From Tragulus kanchil (lineage: Eukaryota > Chordata > Mammalia > Artiodactyla > Tragulidae), in NCBI GenBank assembly GCA_022376925.1, contig JAIOJX010000030.1, positions 173,223,298 to 173,287,297 of the forward strand: a stretch of 64,000 bases of DNA, given 5' to 3'. A model generated the notes under the pieces. The model had not been told where the DNA came from. It ran no database searches and saw nothing but the letters and a program-made list of their open reading frames with translations. Both the position numbers and the translations under genes were made by a program. Positions 1-11,916 of the stretch are shown here, piece by piece. The stretch's first letter is position 1, and every line of letters begins with the position of its first letter.

Positions 1-283
1 ACTTTGTTTAGAGCACAATGAATGATATTAAGATAACAAACTAATGATTAAAATCACAAAAGCAGATAGAATGGGTTTGACTTGTGGAGCTTTGAGGAGA
101 GTGGTGAAGGGACAGGGCATGGAGGGCTTCAGAGTTTATGCCTCATTACCATTTGCTAAAAACAAGGAATCAATAGGATATGTGACTCTGACAAAGATGG
201 GAAACAGTTTGAACATTATTTTTACCCTTTCTCACAGATGAATGGGATATGAGCAAAGAAGTGTGGGTCTGTGTGTTTTCCAG
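1..283. other. unannotated unique sequence
   Basis: There are no recognisable repeats or exons. The short open frames here show no domain and no codon structure that I recognise. Confidence 0.5.
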
Positions 284-297
284 TGACTTACAGATTT

Positions 298-569
298 TTT
301 TTTTTTTTTTTGGTCACTTCTATTGGTCTTTCATCTATTTATTTTCCTCCATCTTTGTTCTTTGGCCTGTGTGGACCTCCCACCACAGTGGCCTCTGGCA
401 ATGCAGAGCACCGGCTCTGGGCGGATGCACTCCAGAGCTCCAGCTCGGTAATTGGACACATGGGTCCAGCTGCTCTGCAGCACGTGGGATCTTCCCAGGC
501 CAAAGATCAAACTGGCACCCCTTGCACTGCAAGGCAGTGTCTTTACCCAATGGACCACCAGGGAAGCCC
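298..569 (-). mobile_element. CHR-type (CHR-2/SINE2-1_BT-like) tRNA-derived SINE
   Basis: The SINE reads on the minus strand. Its head ends at gggaagccct (561-570) and its A-tail appears as the poly-T tract near 295-312. It contains the family's typical blocks: the tRNA-like promoter region, then the stretches whose plus-strand forms elsewhere read 'gcatgcgcccagagc' and 'gaacaaagatgga'. It is flanked by a 14-bp target-site duplication with one mismatch (284-297 tgacttacagattt and 570-583 tgacatacagattt), so this is a complete retrotransposed copy. The open frames across it are SINE shadows. The exact subfamily name is uncertain. Confidence 0.85.
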
Positions 570-701
570 TGACATACAGATTTAGTAAAAAAGAAAGAAA
601 ATCCATTTATCCTTTTATGGGCCTAATGTATGGACATTCACAGATGGAAGTGTAAGAAATAAAGCACTGTATCATTACTGATCACTTTTATTTTAATTAC
701 A

Positions 702-1416
702 TGCTTCTAATAGCACATTGTTTTAATCATTTTTTAGACTTCTGTTCCTTTTAGTAGTACTTCCTTCACCAGGAATATTCACTATAGAAAACATTAACTA
801 CTTCTCAAGTACTTGCTATATTACAGTAAGCAAAGTCTTCAAAGGTGTTTTGGTGGCCAGAAATTTGTTTAAATCCAATGTCTTACCACTTCCAATTGTT
901 CTCCCTCACCTTCCACTACTCCATAGTTAGCAATGAGAAGAGCTTCATCCAGAAAGTTTTCCCACAAAACTGCCATTAGGTTACCTCTGGGGCAGGTGAC
1001 TTGGTGCGTGTTCTCAAATCTTACAAATCAACTACTAAAATACCCTCAGAAGAAAAGAAAAAGGTTTGTTTTTTATGGTAATCTTTTGAAATTAAAATAA
1101 ACAAATTAATGACAGAAATCACTGAGTACAGGTACTTTCGACGCAAGCAAACTTAGGTTTATGACCTTTCCTGGGGGTCTGAGACACCACAGGCAGTACT
1201 TATAGCTGGTGGGATTGGGGGGAGGGGAGTATTAATGTAATACTGTAAGGCTAGGGAATTGTCCACAATATTGCCTTTTCTTCTGACACTGTCTAAAGAG
1301 TCTGGGCATGTCCCTAGTCACCTTCACTTTTGACACAAATTACAAGTTCAGAGATCCCTAAGACCTCCCACAAGCTTCACAATTTTCCAGAAAAACTGAC
1401 AGGTAACACTGAAAGG
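702..1416. other. unannotated unique sequence (first copy)
   Basis: About 700 bp of AT-rich sequence with no repeat family or exon that I recognise. The same stretch recurs at 1875-2589. Confidence 0.4.
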
Positions 1417-1634
1417 TAGGGACTTCCCTGGTGGCTCAGATGGTAAAGAATCTGCTGGCAATGCAGGAGATCCAGGTTCAACTGCTGGGTCAGGAAGATC
1501 CCCTGGAAAAGGGAATGTCACACCACTCCTTATTCTTGCCTGGAAAATTCCATGAACAGAAGCACCTAGCAGGCTACAGTCTATGGGGTCACAAAAGTCG
1601 GACATGACTGAGTGACTAACACTTTTCACTTTTT
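1417..1634 (+). mobile_element. Bov-tA SINE (copy in pair 1, first)
   Basis: The SINE starts with gggacttccctggtggctca, the tRNA-Glu-like head. It continues through the BovA body (gaagatcccctggaaaaggg, gtctatggggtcacaaaa) and ends at gactgagtgactaac. The flanks cactgaaag (1408-1416) and cattgaaag (1635-1643) look like a target-site duplication with one mismatch. Bov-tA SINEs use the BovB LINE for mobilisation and are confined to ruminants. Confidence 0.85.
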
Positions 1635-2589
1635 CATTGAAAGCTATTATACTTAAAGTTATAGTTACAAAGGAAGGATACAGATTAAAATCAGACGTGG
1701 GAAGTGATGCAATTGATAGAGTCTGTAAACATGGATCAACCAGTTGTTCCTTCCTGGTTAAGTCATAGTGTTAACTTCTCTCATCCATGGGTGTGCTAGT
1801 AGACGTGAAGAATTAACACTCAGGAAAGCTCACATAAGCTTTCCTTTCTAGAGTTTTAATTCATTTTTTTTTTTTGCTTCTAATAGCACATTGTTTTAAT
1901 CATTTTTTAGACTTCTGTTCCTTTTAGTAGTACTTCCTTCACCAGGAATATTCACTATAGAAAACATTAACTACTTCTCAAGTACTTGCTATATTACAGT
2001 AAGCAAAGTCTTCAAAGGTGTTTTGGTGGCCAGAAATTTGTTTAAATCCAATGTCTTACCACTTCCAATTGTTCTCCCTCACCTTCCACTACTCCATAGT
2101 TAGCAATGAGAAGAGCTTCATCCAGAAAGTTTTCCCACAAAACTGCCATTAGGTTACCTCTGGGGCAGGTGACTTGGTGCGTGTTCTCAAATCTTACAAA
2201 TCAACTACTAAAATACCCTCAGAAGAAAAGAAAAAGGTTTGTTTTTTATGGTAATCTTTTGAAATTAAAATAAACAAATTAATGACAGAAATCACTGAGT
2301 ACAGGTACTTTCGACGCAAGCAAACTTAGGTTTATGACCTTTCCTGGGGGTCTGAGACACCACAGGCAGTACTTATAGCTGGTGGGATTGGGGGGAGGGG
2401 AGTATTAATGTAATACTGTAAGGCTAGGGAATTGTCCACAATATTGCCTTTTCTTCTGACACTGTCTAAAGAGTCTGGGCATGTCCCTAGTCACCTTCAC
2501 TTTTGACACAAATTACAAGTTCAGAGATCCCTAAGACCTCCCACAAGCTTCACAATTTTCCAGAAAAACTGACAGGTAACACTGAAAGG

Positions 2590-2808
2590 TAGGGACTTCC
2601 CTGGTGGCTCAGATGGTAAAGAATCTGCTGGCAATGCAGGAGATCCAGGTTCAACTGCTGGGTCAGGAAGATCCCCTGGAAAAGGGAATGTCACACCACT
2701 CCTTATTCTTGCCTGGAAAATTCCATGAACAGAAGCACCTAGCAGGCTACAGTCTATGGGGTCACAAAAGTCGGACATGACTGAGTGACTAACACTTTTC
2801 ACTTTTTC
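2590..2808 (+). mobile_element. Bov-tA SINE (copy in pair 1, second)
   Basis: Identical to the SINE at 1417-1634 including its flanks. It is a by-product of the local duplication rather than an independent insertion. Confidence 0.85.
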
Positions 2809-3033
2809 ATTGAAAGCTATTATACTTAAAGTTATAGTTACAAAGGAAGGATACAGATTAAAATCAGACGTGGGAAGTGATGCAATTGATAGAGTCTGTA
2901 AACATGGATCAACCAGTTGTTCCTTCCTGGTTAAGTCATAGTGTTAACTTCTCTCATCCATGGCGTGTGCTAGTAGACGTGAAGAATTAACACTCAGGAA
3001 AGCTCACATAAGCTTTCCTTTCTAGAGTTTTAA

Positions 3034-3299
3034 CTGGGGTTTAGTTACAGACCCAGCAGAACTGTCTCCTAGAAGAGTGCACCAGGGAATTCCATAAAGA
3101 ACATGATAGGGAAACAAAAAAAATTAGAAGATGCACTGTAGATTAAAGGACTATATTCATGTAAATTTATAAAGCTGATAACTGTACTACGAAGTAATAA
3201 TTTAAGATGATATCCCTATTCTTAGGAAATGCACACTGACAGACTTAGGGATGAATGGTCAAATGCTATGTGTAACTTACCTTAAAATAGCTCAAAATA
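3034..3299. other. unannotated sequence
   Basis: Nothing recognisable. Repeated at about 4100-4366 by the pair-2 duplication. Confidence 0.35.
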
Positions 3300-3417
3300 T
3301 TATGTGCATATGTATGTATATACAGACTTATTTACATATATTGTATTTTTAGATATATACACATGCATACATATATGTACATACATAAGTGGTGTGCATG
3401 TGGGTGTGTATGTGTGG
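3300..3417. repeat. TG/TA-rich simple sequence
   Basis: Degenerate tatgtata / catacata / gtgtgtatgtgtgg runs immediately upstream of a Bov-tA head. A second copy at about 4366-4485 differs slightly. Confidence 0.6.
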
Positions 3418-3949
3418 TGCTTCCCTGGTAGCTAGTAAAGAATCTGCCTGGGGCTTCCCTGGTGGTCCAGTGGGTAAGGACACCGCCTTGCAGTGCAAGG
3501 GGCGCCGGTTCAAGCCCTGGCCTGGGAAGATCCCACATGTTGCGGAGTGGCTGGACACGTGTCCAATTACGGAGCTGGAGCTCTGGAGCGCATGCGCCCA
3601 GAGTTGGTGCTCTGCAACGACAAAGGCCACTGTGATGGGAGGCCCACATGGGTCAAAGAACAAAGATGGATGAAAATAGATAAATGAAAGACCAATAGAA
3701 GTGGCCCGCCCGCCCCCCTCCCTCCCCAACCTGCGCCCCCCGCCACCAGAAAAAAAAAGAAAAAAAAGGGAATCTGCCTGCAATGAAAGAGACCCCGGTT
3801 TGATTCCTGGATCAGGAAGATACCCTGGAGAAAGGATAGGCTAGCCACTCTAGTATTCTTGGGCTTCCCTGGTTGTTCAGACAGTAAAGAATCTACCTGC
3901 AATACAAACGATCTGGGCTTACTCCCTGGGTCGGGAAGATCCTCTGGAG
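3418..3949 (+). mobile_element. nested SINE complex: CHR SINE inside Bov-tA, followed by a second Bov-tA (first copy, truncated)
   Basis: Bov-tA head 3418-3450 is interrupted by a CHR-2-like SINE (3451-3769). The Bov-tA body resumes at 3770-3860. The 11-bp duplication gaatctgcctg at 3440-3450 and 3770-3780 proves insertion of the CHR SINE into the Bov-tA. A second Bov-tA starts at 3861 (gggcttccctgg) directly after 'tattctt' of the first. It is cut off at 3949 by the pair-2 junction. Confidence 0.85.
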
Positions 3950-4485
3950 TGGGAAGTGATGCAATTGATAGAGTCTGTAAACAGTTGTTCCTTCCTGGTT
4001 AAGTCATAGTGTTAACTTCTCTCATCCATGGCGTGTGCTAGTAGACGTGAAGAATTAACACTCAGGAAAGCTCACATAAGCTTTCCTTTCTAGAGTTTTA
4101 ACTGGGGTTTAGTTACAGACCCAGCAGAACTGTCTCCTAGAAGAGTGCACCAGGGAATTCCATAAAGAACATGATAGGGAAACAAAAAAAATTAGAAGAT
4201 GCACTGTAGATTAAAGGACTATATTCATGTAAATTTATAAAGCTGATAACTGTACTACGAAGTAATAATTTAAGATGATATCCCTATTCTTAGGAAATGC
4301 ACACTGACAGACTTAGGGATGAATGGTCAAATGCTATGTGTAACTTACCTTAAAATAGCTCAAAATATTATGTGCATATGTATGTATATACAGACTTATT
4401 TACATATATTGTTTTTTTAGATATATACACATGCATACATATATGTACATACATAAGTGGTGTGCATGTGGGTGTGTATGTGTGG

Positions 4486-5130
4486 TGCTTCCCTGGTAGC
4501 TAGTAAAGAATCTGCCTGGGGCTTCCCTGGTGGTCCAGTGGGTAAGGACACCGCCTTGCAGTGCAAGGGGCGCCGGTTCAAGCCCTGGCCTGGGAAGATC
4601 CCACATGTTGCGGAGTGGCTGGACACGTGTCCAATTACGGAGCTGGAGCTCTGGAGCGCATGCGCCCAGAGTTGGTGCTCTGCAACGACAAAGGCCACTG
4701 TGATGGGAGGCCCACATGGGTCAAAGAACAAAGATGGATGAAAATAGATAAATGAAAGACCAATAGAAGTAGCCCGCCCGCCCCCTCCCTCCCTCCCCAC
4801 CCCTCCACCAGAAAAAAAAAAAGAAAAAAAAGGGAATCTGCCTGCAATGAAAGAGACCCCGGTTTGATTCCTGGATCAGGAAGATACCCTGGAGAAAGGA
4901 TAGGCTAGCCACTCTAGTATTCTTGGGCTTCCCTGGTTGTTCAGACAGTAAAGAATCTACCTGCAATACAAACGATCTGGGCTTACTCCCTGGGTCGGGA
5001 AGATCCTCTGGAGTGGGGAATGGAAACCCACTCTAGTATTCTTGCCTAGAGAATCCCATGGACAAAGAAGCCTGGTGGGCTACAGCTCATGGGGTCACAA
5101 AGAGTCAGACACAACTGAAGCGACTTAGAA
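4486..5130 (+). mobile_element. nested SINE complex: CHR SINE inside Bov-tA, followed by a second, complete Bov-tA
   Basis: Second copy of the complex at 3418. The CHR SINE spans 4519-4833 with target duplications gaatctgcctg at 4508-4518 and 4834-4844. The interrupted Bov-tA ends near 4924. The second Bov-tA runs 4925-5130, complete here because no junction cuts it (ends gactgaag-type tail near 5130). The order of events is Bov-tA insertion(s) first, CHR insertion later. Confidence 0.85.
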
Positions 5131-6857
5131 TGTACATATCTCTCTCTATATATATAAAAGCTAGATAGAAACAAAGACAGAGAGGAAAAATAGGAGAAAA
5201 AGAGGGAGAGAGAGAACAGATGATAAATTGGCTAGAGTTTTAAAATAAGTAAATCTGGGTAGTCTCCATAAACAATGACTTTTATTTGTACTATTTTAAC
5301 TGCAAATTTTGTAAATTTAAAACTACTTTGAAAAAGTACAAAATAGTTTTAAAAATCATCTAAAACTGGAGAGAAAACATTGCTCTATTTCCAATCTTGT
5401 TTCAGGATGAGGCAACAAAATACCCCTGGGTTGCAGGGAATGGTAATAACTCAACGGCACTCACACACTAAATGGGTATTAACAGAATATGTGCAACATC
5501 AGGCTCTTTGAACCTATGGATCCCAAATATATCACAGAACTTCATCTCTCTCTTTCTCAAATCTTATTTGGTCTTTGTTACCTTCACCCACTCAGATACT
5601 TGAAAACCTTGTTTGAATAAACATGGTCCCCAATGACTCCTAGATTCAAGTGATGTTTATGGCTAGTGATTTTAATAAGAAGATTCAAATCATTCCTAGT
5701 AATTCTTGGAAAAAAAACATTAAAATGAATTTTCTCAATTTTCAATGGTTTTGCTTAAACACCTAGAATTGAGCACCATGGACAGTGTGTGTGGTGCTGT
5801 GTGTGGTGCTCTGATTAACCAAGCCTGCATCACATGACTACCTATGAGTCATGGCAGGATAAGGGCCATGACTGTCAATCACAGGGAAACTATATGACTG
5901 AGAGATGAAGGGTGGTGAGTGGTTCCCAAAAGAACCTAAGGAGTTCTGTTATTATACAAGAATAGGCAAACAACAGGAAAAAAAAAAAGAAAATCCCTAA
6001 GACCACCATTCAAAGGACTTTACTACCCTGTCAAACTCCATGTTCCCTTACCTCTTAACACCTTTCCTTACAGCAGTGTCTTTTGTTAAGTCTGGGAAAG
6101 AGGCTTTGTATTGCAAGGCTGCCCTCAGCAAGAGCTCAAGGTCTACTTACAAGTTCCATAAAGACCCACTCTGTGAACACAACAGCCCGAGGGCTGCAGG
6201 GGCTGGCACCACAGGACCTGAGGGGGAGGCCAACCATCAACTCCACAGGCAGAGGCATTTGAACAGTTCTTCCCAGTGAAATTTATGACATTCATGAATC
6301 CACAAGCAGTCTGAGATTTTTCCTCTTAAATGGGTAATCCATAAAACAAAGCTTCTGGACACGACATGCAGGTAGTTCATTTCAACTGAAAACTGTATTG
6401 ATTTAAACATGTACCGGTATTACATTTACCACACAATGAATGCATAATATATGAATATTTAATGATCATTCAAAATACATTTAAACTATCAAATATTCAT
6501 GAACAAATATCTACATACTACCAGAAAAATAGAACATACTTGCCAAGTGAGTTGATATCCTTTATTTGGGGGATTGAAATATTCATATCAATACAATTAT
6601 GAGGATGTATATTGATTTAAACAAAAACAACTTTTAAACTTATTATCAGTGAAAAAATTGTTGCCTGACATATCCGTAAACCAAGGATGTTGCAGCTTCA
6701 GACCATTACATTACAGCAGCCTGAGGATGAGCCCTGAGGGCACTCAGAATGTAAAAGCACAGGATACTGGCCCCAGAGAGCTGAACTGCATATTAAAGGA
6801 ACGGTTTCAAAGAGCTCTGACATTTGCAGCTTCCCATATAAAGAAAAGAAGTAGAAA
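5131..6857. other. unannotated region with short simple repeats
   Basis: Contains a CT/TA microsatellite (about 5137-5160), purine-rich GA tracts to about 5220 and a perfect 12-bp dimer gtgtgtggtgct at 5787-5810. The remainder is AT-rich with no recognised element. A GC-richer patch near 6100-6270 has an open frame of 79 codons (6040-6279), but it matches nothing I recognise. The stretch 6681-6857 directly precedes BovB homology and is part of pair 3. Confidence 0.4.
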
Positions 6858-9083
6858 AGATTAAGAAGAGCTGGCAAGAACACCCATAGAACTATACAAA
6901 AAAAAATCTTAATAAGCTAAATAACCACAATAGGGTAGTCACTCACCTAGAGTGGGGCATCCTGGAGTGTGAAGTCAAGTGGGCCTTAGGAAGCATTACT
7001 ACTAATAAAGCTAGTGAAGGTGATCAAATTCCAGTTGGTGCTATATCAAATTCTAATAGATGATGCTGTTAAAGAGCTGCACTTATTATGTTAGAAAATT
7101 TGGACAACTCAGCATTGGTCACGGGACTGGAAAAGGGCAGCTTTCTTTTTAATATTAAAGAAGGACAAGGCTAACGGATGCTCAAACTGCCATACAATTG
7201 TATTCATTACACATGCTTGCCCAAAATCCTTTGAGCTAGGTTTCAACAATATTTGAACTGAGAACTTCCAGATGTACCAGTTGAGTTTCAAAGATACAGA
7301 GGAATCAGAGTTCAAATTCCCAACATCTGTTGGACCATGGAGAAAGTAAGGGCAATCTAGAATGACATCTACTTCTGCTTCACTGACTAGGCTAAAGTCT
7401 TTGACTGTGTGGATAACAATAAACTGTGAAAATCCTTAAAGAGATGGGAGTATCAGACTACTTTGTCTCCTGAGAAGCTCATATGCAGGTCAAAAAGCAA
7501 TATTTAGAACTGGACATGAAACAACTGACTAGTTCAAAATTGGGAAAGGCTATATATATTGTCATCCTGCTTATCTAACTTATATGCAGAGTAATCATGT
7601 GAAATGACTTATATTCAGAGTATATCATGTGAAAATGTTGGTCTGGATGAATCGCAAGCTGGAATTAAGATTGCTAGAGAAACAGCAGCCTCAGATATGG
7701 AGATGATACCACTTTAATGGAAGAAAGTAAAGAGGAACTAAAGAATCTCTTCATAAGGGTGAAAAAGGAAAGTGAAAAAGTTGACTTGAACTCAACATTC
7801 AAAAAAATAACATCTATGTCATCCAGTTTCATGACAAATGTATGAGGAAAAAAATGGAAGCAGTGACAAATTTTTATTTTCTCCAAGGATGTTGCAGCTT
7901 CAGACCATTACATTACAGCAGCCTGAGGATGAGCCCTGAGGGCACTCAGAATGTAAAAGCACAGGATACTGGCCCCAGAGAGCTGAACTGCATATTAAAG
8001 GAACGGTTTCAAAGAGCTCTGACATTTGCAGCTTCCCATATAAAGAAAAGAAGTAGAAAAGATTAAGAAGAGCTGGCAAGAACACCCATAGAACTATACA
8101 AAAAAAAATCTTAATAAGCTAAATAACCACAATAGGGTAGTCACTCACCTAGAGTGGGGCATCCTGGAGTGTGAAGTCAAGTGGGCCTTAGGAAGCATTA
8201 CTACTAATAAAGCTAGTGAAGGTGATCAAATTCCAGTTGGTGCTATATCAAATTCTAATAGATGATGCTGTTAAAGAGCTGCACTTATTATGTTAGAAAA
8301 TTTGGACAACTCAGCATTGGTCACGGGACTGGAAAAGGGCAGCTTTCTTTTTAATATTAAAGAAGGACAAGGCTAACGGATGCTCAAACTGCCATACAAT
8401 TGTATTCATTACACATGCTTGCCCAAAATCCTTTGAGCTAGGTTTCAACAATATTTGAACTGAGAACTTCCAGATGTACCAGTTGAGTTTCAAAGATACA
8501 GAGGAATCAGAGTTCAAATTCCCAACATCTGTTGGACCATGGAGAAAGTAAGGGCAATCTAGAATGACATCTACTTCTGCTTCACTGACTAGGCTAAAGT
8601 CTTTGACTGTGTGGATAACAATAAACTGTGAAAATCCTTAAAGAGATGGGAGTATCAGACTACTTTGTCTCCTGAGAAGCTCATATGCAGGTCAAAAGCA
8701 ATATTTAGAACTGGACATGAAACAACTGACTAGTTCAAAATTGGGAAAGGCTATATATATTGTCATCCTGCTTATCTAACTTATATGCAGAGTAATCATG
8801 TGAAATGACTTATATTCAGAGTATATCATGTGAAAATGTTGGTCTGGATGAATCGCAAGCTGGAATTAAGATTGCTAGAGAAACAGCAGCCTCAGATATG
8901 GAGATGATACCACTTTAATGGAAGAAAGTAAAGAGGAACTAAAGAATCTCTTCATAAGGGTGAAAAAGGAAAGTGAAAAAGTTGACTTGAACTCAACATT
9001 CAAAAAAATAACATCTATGTCATCCAGTTTCATGACAAATGTATGAGGAAAAAAATGGAAGCAGTGACAAATTTTTATTTTCT
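6681..9083. repeat. tandem near-identical copy pair 3 (6681-7882 / 7883-9083)
   Basis: Offset 1202, copies abut directly. The unit is the 5' flank plus most of a BovB reverse-transcriptase region. The second copy carries on correctly along BovB after the point where the first stops. Differences are one- or two-base homopolymer changes such as caaaaagc/caaaagc. Confidence 0.9.
6858..7882 (+). mobile_element. BovB (RTE) LINE, RT region, decayed (first copy)
   Basis: Plus-strand BovB homology begins near aagattaagaagagctggcaa and follows the family order through the RT fingers and palm. Frame is lost repeatedly. The RT catalytic box reads tatggagatgat at 7696-7707, i.e. Y-G-D-D instead of the usual Y-A-D-D. 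This is an inert relic. It is interrupted at 7882 by the pair-3 junction. Confidence 0.85.
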
Positions 9084-9246
9084 TAGGTTCCATAATAACT
9101 ATGGACAGTGAGTGCAGCCATAAAATTGAAAGGCACTCCTTGGAAAGAAAGCTATGACAAACCTTGACAGTGCATTAAAAAGCGAAGATGTAACTTTGCT
9201 GACCAAGGTCCACAGAGTTAAAGCTATGGTTTTCCAGTAGTCATAT
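8060..9246 (+). mobile_element. BovB LINE, RT region to ERV insertion (second copy)
   Basis: Same BovB relic as 6858-7882 but continuing further 3' (ggttccataataactatggacagtgagtg region, then the block before the 3' end). BovB homology stops at 9246, where an LTR-like tgaaagggttt begins. The remaining BovB 3' end is found 2.7 kb downstream at 11917. Confidence 0.85.
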
Positions 9247-9808
9247 TGAAAGGGTTTACTAGCTAGATTAATAGGCAGATTTAATGGGTACAGAAAGTAA
9301 TAAGGTTTGTGGAAGTGGACCCTGAGTAAAAGGTTTATGCACATTTGACACTGACTCTGTTTAGAATAAATTGAAGTAAATTTAAAGGTAATCTGAGGCA
9401 AAAGCTTGAATTTAGCTTTTTTTCTTTATTAAAAGGATACACTTTCTCCAGATATCAATTGCTTTTGATAACAGATTTAAGTTTACTTCCCTCTTAACTG
9501 ATCTCTTATGTAAGTAACTGACTTTGAGAATACTAACTCAGCTCAGGGCCTCTCCTAGCTCAGGGATGGCCTCTTTGTTTAGGGGTAAACACTGCTATTG
9601 CTTTATTAATGCCTAAAAGTCCTAAGTTTATTAATGAGTGGAATCTTATTGTGCTGGCTTCCCCTAATGTAAATGAAATCTTAAATTCAAAAATTTACAG
9701 TTAGATGTCAGATAGTGAGCTTCTTAAATCAAATGTCTATATGACAGGCCATTTTTGGACAGAAATTGTCATAGATTCAGAAGACTTAGAATTAACTGTG
9801 TAACCCAG
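9247..9808 (+). mobile_element. ERV 5' part (first copy, truncated by junction)
   Basis: Begins with tgaaagggtttactagctag, matching the start of the LTR at 11383, then turns into non-LTR sequence after about 35 bp. Repeated and continued at 10387. Confidence 0.6.
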
Positions 9809-10386
9809 CTTTGTCTCCTGAGAAGCTCATATGCAGGTCAAAAAGCAATATTTAGAACTGGACATGAAACAACTGACTAGTTCAAAATTGGGAAAGGCTA
9901 TATATATTGTCATCCTGCTTATCTAACTTATATGCAGATTTGGAAATGACTTATATTCAGAGTATATCATGTGAAAATGTTGGTCTGGATGAATCGAAGC
10001 TGGAATTAAGATTGCTAGAGAAACAGCAGCCTCAGATATGGAGATGATACCACTTTAATGGAAGAAAGTAAAGAGGAACTAAAGAATCTCTTCATAAGGG
10101 TGAAAAAGGAAAGTGAAAAAGTTGACTTGAACTCAACATTCAAAAAAATAACATCTATGTCATCCAGTTTCATGACAAATGTATGAGGAAAAAAATGGAA
10201 GCAGTGACAAATTTTTATTTTCTTAGGTTCCATAATAACTATGGACAGTGAGTGCAGCCATAAAATTGAAAGGCACTCCTTGGAAAGAAAGCTATGACAA
10301 ACCTTGACAGTGCATTAAAAAGCGAAGATGTAACTTTGCTGACCAAGGTCCACAGAGTTAAAGCTATGGTTTTCCAGTAGTCATAT
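9809..10386 (+). mobile_element. BovB LINE fragment (third copy of part of the RT region)
   Basis: Re-start of BovB sequence created by the pair-4 duplication. It has the same Y-G-D-D box and the same boundary with the ERV at 10387. Confidence 0.8.
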
Positions 10387-11916
10387 TGAAAGGGTTTACT
10401 AGCTAGATTAATAGGCAGATTTAATGGGTACAGAAAGTAATAAGGTTTGTGGAAGTGGACCCTGAGTAAAAGGTTTATGCACATTTGACACTGACTCTGT
10501 TTAGAATAAATTGAAGTAAATTTAAAGGTAATCTGAGGCAAAAGCTTGAATTTAGCTTTTTCTTTATTAAAAGGATACACTTTCTCCAGATATCAATTGC
10601 TTTTGATAACAGATTTAAGTTTATTTCCCCTCTTAACTGATCTCTTATGTAAGTAACTGACTTTGAGAATACTAACTCAGCTCAGGGCCTCTCCTAGCTC
10701 AGGGATGGCCTCTTTGTTTAGGGGTAAACACTGCTATTGCTTTATTAATGCCTAAAAGTCCTAAGTTTATTAATGAGTGGAATCTTATTGTGCTGGCTTC
10801 CCCTAATGTAAATGAAATCTTAAATTCAAAAATTTACAGTTAGATGTCAGATAGTGAGCTTCTTAAATCAAATGTCTATATGACAGGCCATTTTTGGACA
10901 GAAATTGTCATAGATTCAGAAGACTTAGAATTAACTGTGTAACCCAGCTTTCAGGTTTTTTAACAGACACTGTGAAAATATAGCCGCCAACTCAGACACA
11001 CTGCTAGATATGTGGACCACTCTCCTCTTCATCAATTAAAGACTTCTACTATGAGAAGACAGATTTCTCCACTTCAAAAAAAAGACTTTCTATAATAATC
11101 AATTGTCTTGTTTTTGCTGTTTGCTCCTTGCATTTACAGTTACATATAGAAATTTGTTTCTAACTATCTAAATGCTTTTAAGCTACAAATGATGGTTCAG
11201 GCTCCTACAACCTCCTCCAGCTATTACTTGAGATCCCTGGATCAAAGACCTGAATAAAGGGTAAGGAGAATATGTTGCCTCAATAATTTATGGACCACGC
11301 CCCTACTCAGCTTGAAGAAGCCAGCTCGGTTGTCGCCCTCTTCCCCTGGCAACATAATTCTCCTAAAAGAAAAAGGGGGGAATGAAAGGGTTTAATAGCT
11401 AGATTAATAGGCAGATTCAATAAGGAGGCCAGAGGGTCCAAAGGAAGAGGAGGTTAGGGACCGAAAAAAGAAGGAAAAGTATTTCTCTAACCTGAAATGT
11501 CTGTTATGATAAGATCAACCCAAAACTAAGTTTATTGTCTTATGTTGATGCTATCTATGGGCCTAGAAAGGCCTTTATACCAGAATGTCTCACCTAGCCC
11601 AGAGACTTTCCCCTGGCTAATCTCATGTTGTGGGTGTAGGACTGGAATGTCTTTATGACCTTAAGCTATTGTTTCGATAATCGACTGGAAAATACAAATT
11701 GTCATGCTTAAACTGGCAAAGGGGGTACTCTTCTATGCCCCTTAATGCTGGAAGATTTTCCCTATCCTTTCTTACTTTAATAAACTTTTCAATGAACGAA
11801 GTTCTGAGTGGCCATCATCGAGTCTTTTTGAACCCAATGTGAATTCTTCTCCATTGGAGATTAAGAACCTGACATCGTACACAGTAACCTACCGTCGTCT
11901 ATCACCCATAAGTATT
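10387..11916 (+). mobile_element. decayed endogenous retrovirus with 3' LTR, inserted in BovB
   Basis: The left end is a roughly 35-bp LTR-start fragment (tgaaagggttt...). About 960 bp of internal remnant follows without usable reading frame. Then come a polypurine tract at 11365-11380 (aaaagaaaaagggggg) and a recognisable 3' LTR from 11383. The LTR has a polyadenylation signal aataaa at 11779-11784 and ends roughly at 11874-11916. The right end and target duplication are not clear. The PPT followed directly by the TG of U3 is the retroviral signature. Most of the 5' LTR and the coding interior are deleted. A class I (gamma-like) assignment is a guess from LTR style only. Confidence 0.7.

Larger units (their letters stand above)
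702..3033. repeat. tandem near-identical copy pair 1 (702-1859 / 1875-3033)
   Basis: Two direct copies of about 1158 bp with offset 1173-1174. They differ by about one inserted base (catggg versus catggc near 1788/2961). The 15-bp T-rich stretch 1860-1874 between them is not part of either copy. The second copy continues seamlessly into new sequence at 3034. The unit is ordinary unique DNA plus one Bov-tA SINE. Probably an uncollapsed contig overlap. Confidence 0.9.
2871..5018. repeat. tandem near-identical copy pair 2 (2871-3949 / 3950-5018)
   Basis: The copies abut with no spacer. The second copy lacks a 12-bp block present in the first (catggatcaacc, near 2902) only about 30 bp after the junction. 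Other differences lie in homopolymers (poly-C and poly-A of the CHR SINE tail, T run near 3345/4411). The first 160 bp also occur at 1698-1859, making three copies of that stretch. Confidence 0.9.
8663..10949. repeat. tandem near-identical copy pair 4 (8663-9808 / 9809-10949)
   Basis: Offset 1146, copies abut. The unit spans the BovB/ERV boundary, so that boundary occurs at both 9247 and 10387. The second copy has a garbled stretch (gatttggaaatgac in place of gagtaatcatgtgaaatgac) about 130 bp after the junction. The first 420 bp also occur near 7461-7882, giving three copies. Confidence 0.9.

Noticed and set aside
1417..1500. tRNA gene at SINE heads
   Set aside because: The heads are tRNA-derived promoter remnants without a full cloverleaf, in SINE context with A-tails.
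3349..3783. 144-codon minus-strand frame
   Set aside because: It lies antisense to a CHR SINE and adjacent simple sequence, and shares its phrases with other SINE copies.
10387..11382. Retroviral genes in the ERV interior
   Set aside because: No frame of useful length and no recognisable gag, pol or env motif remain.
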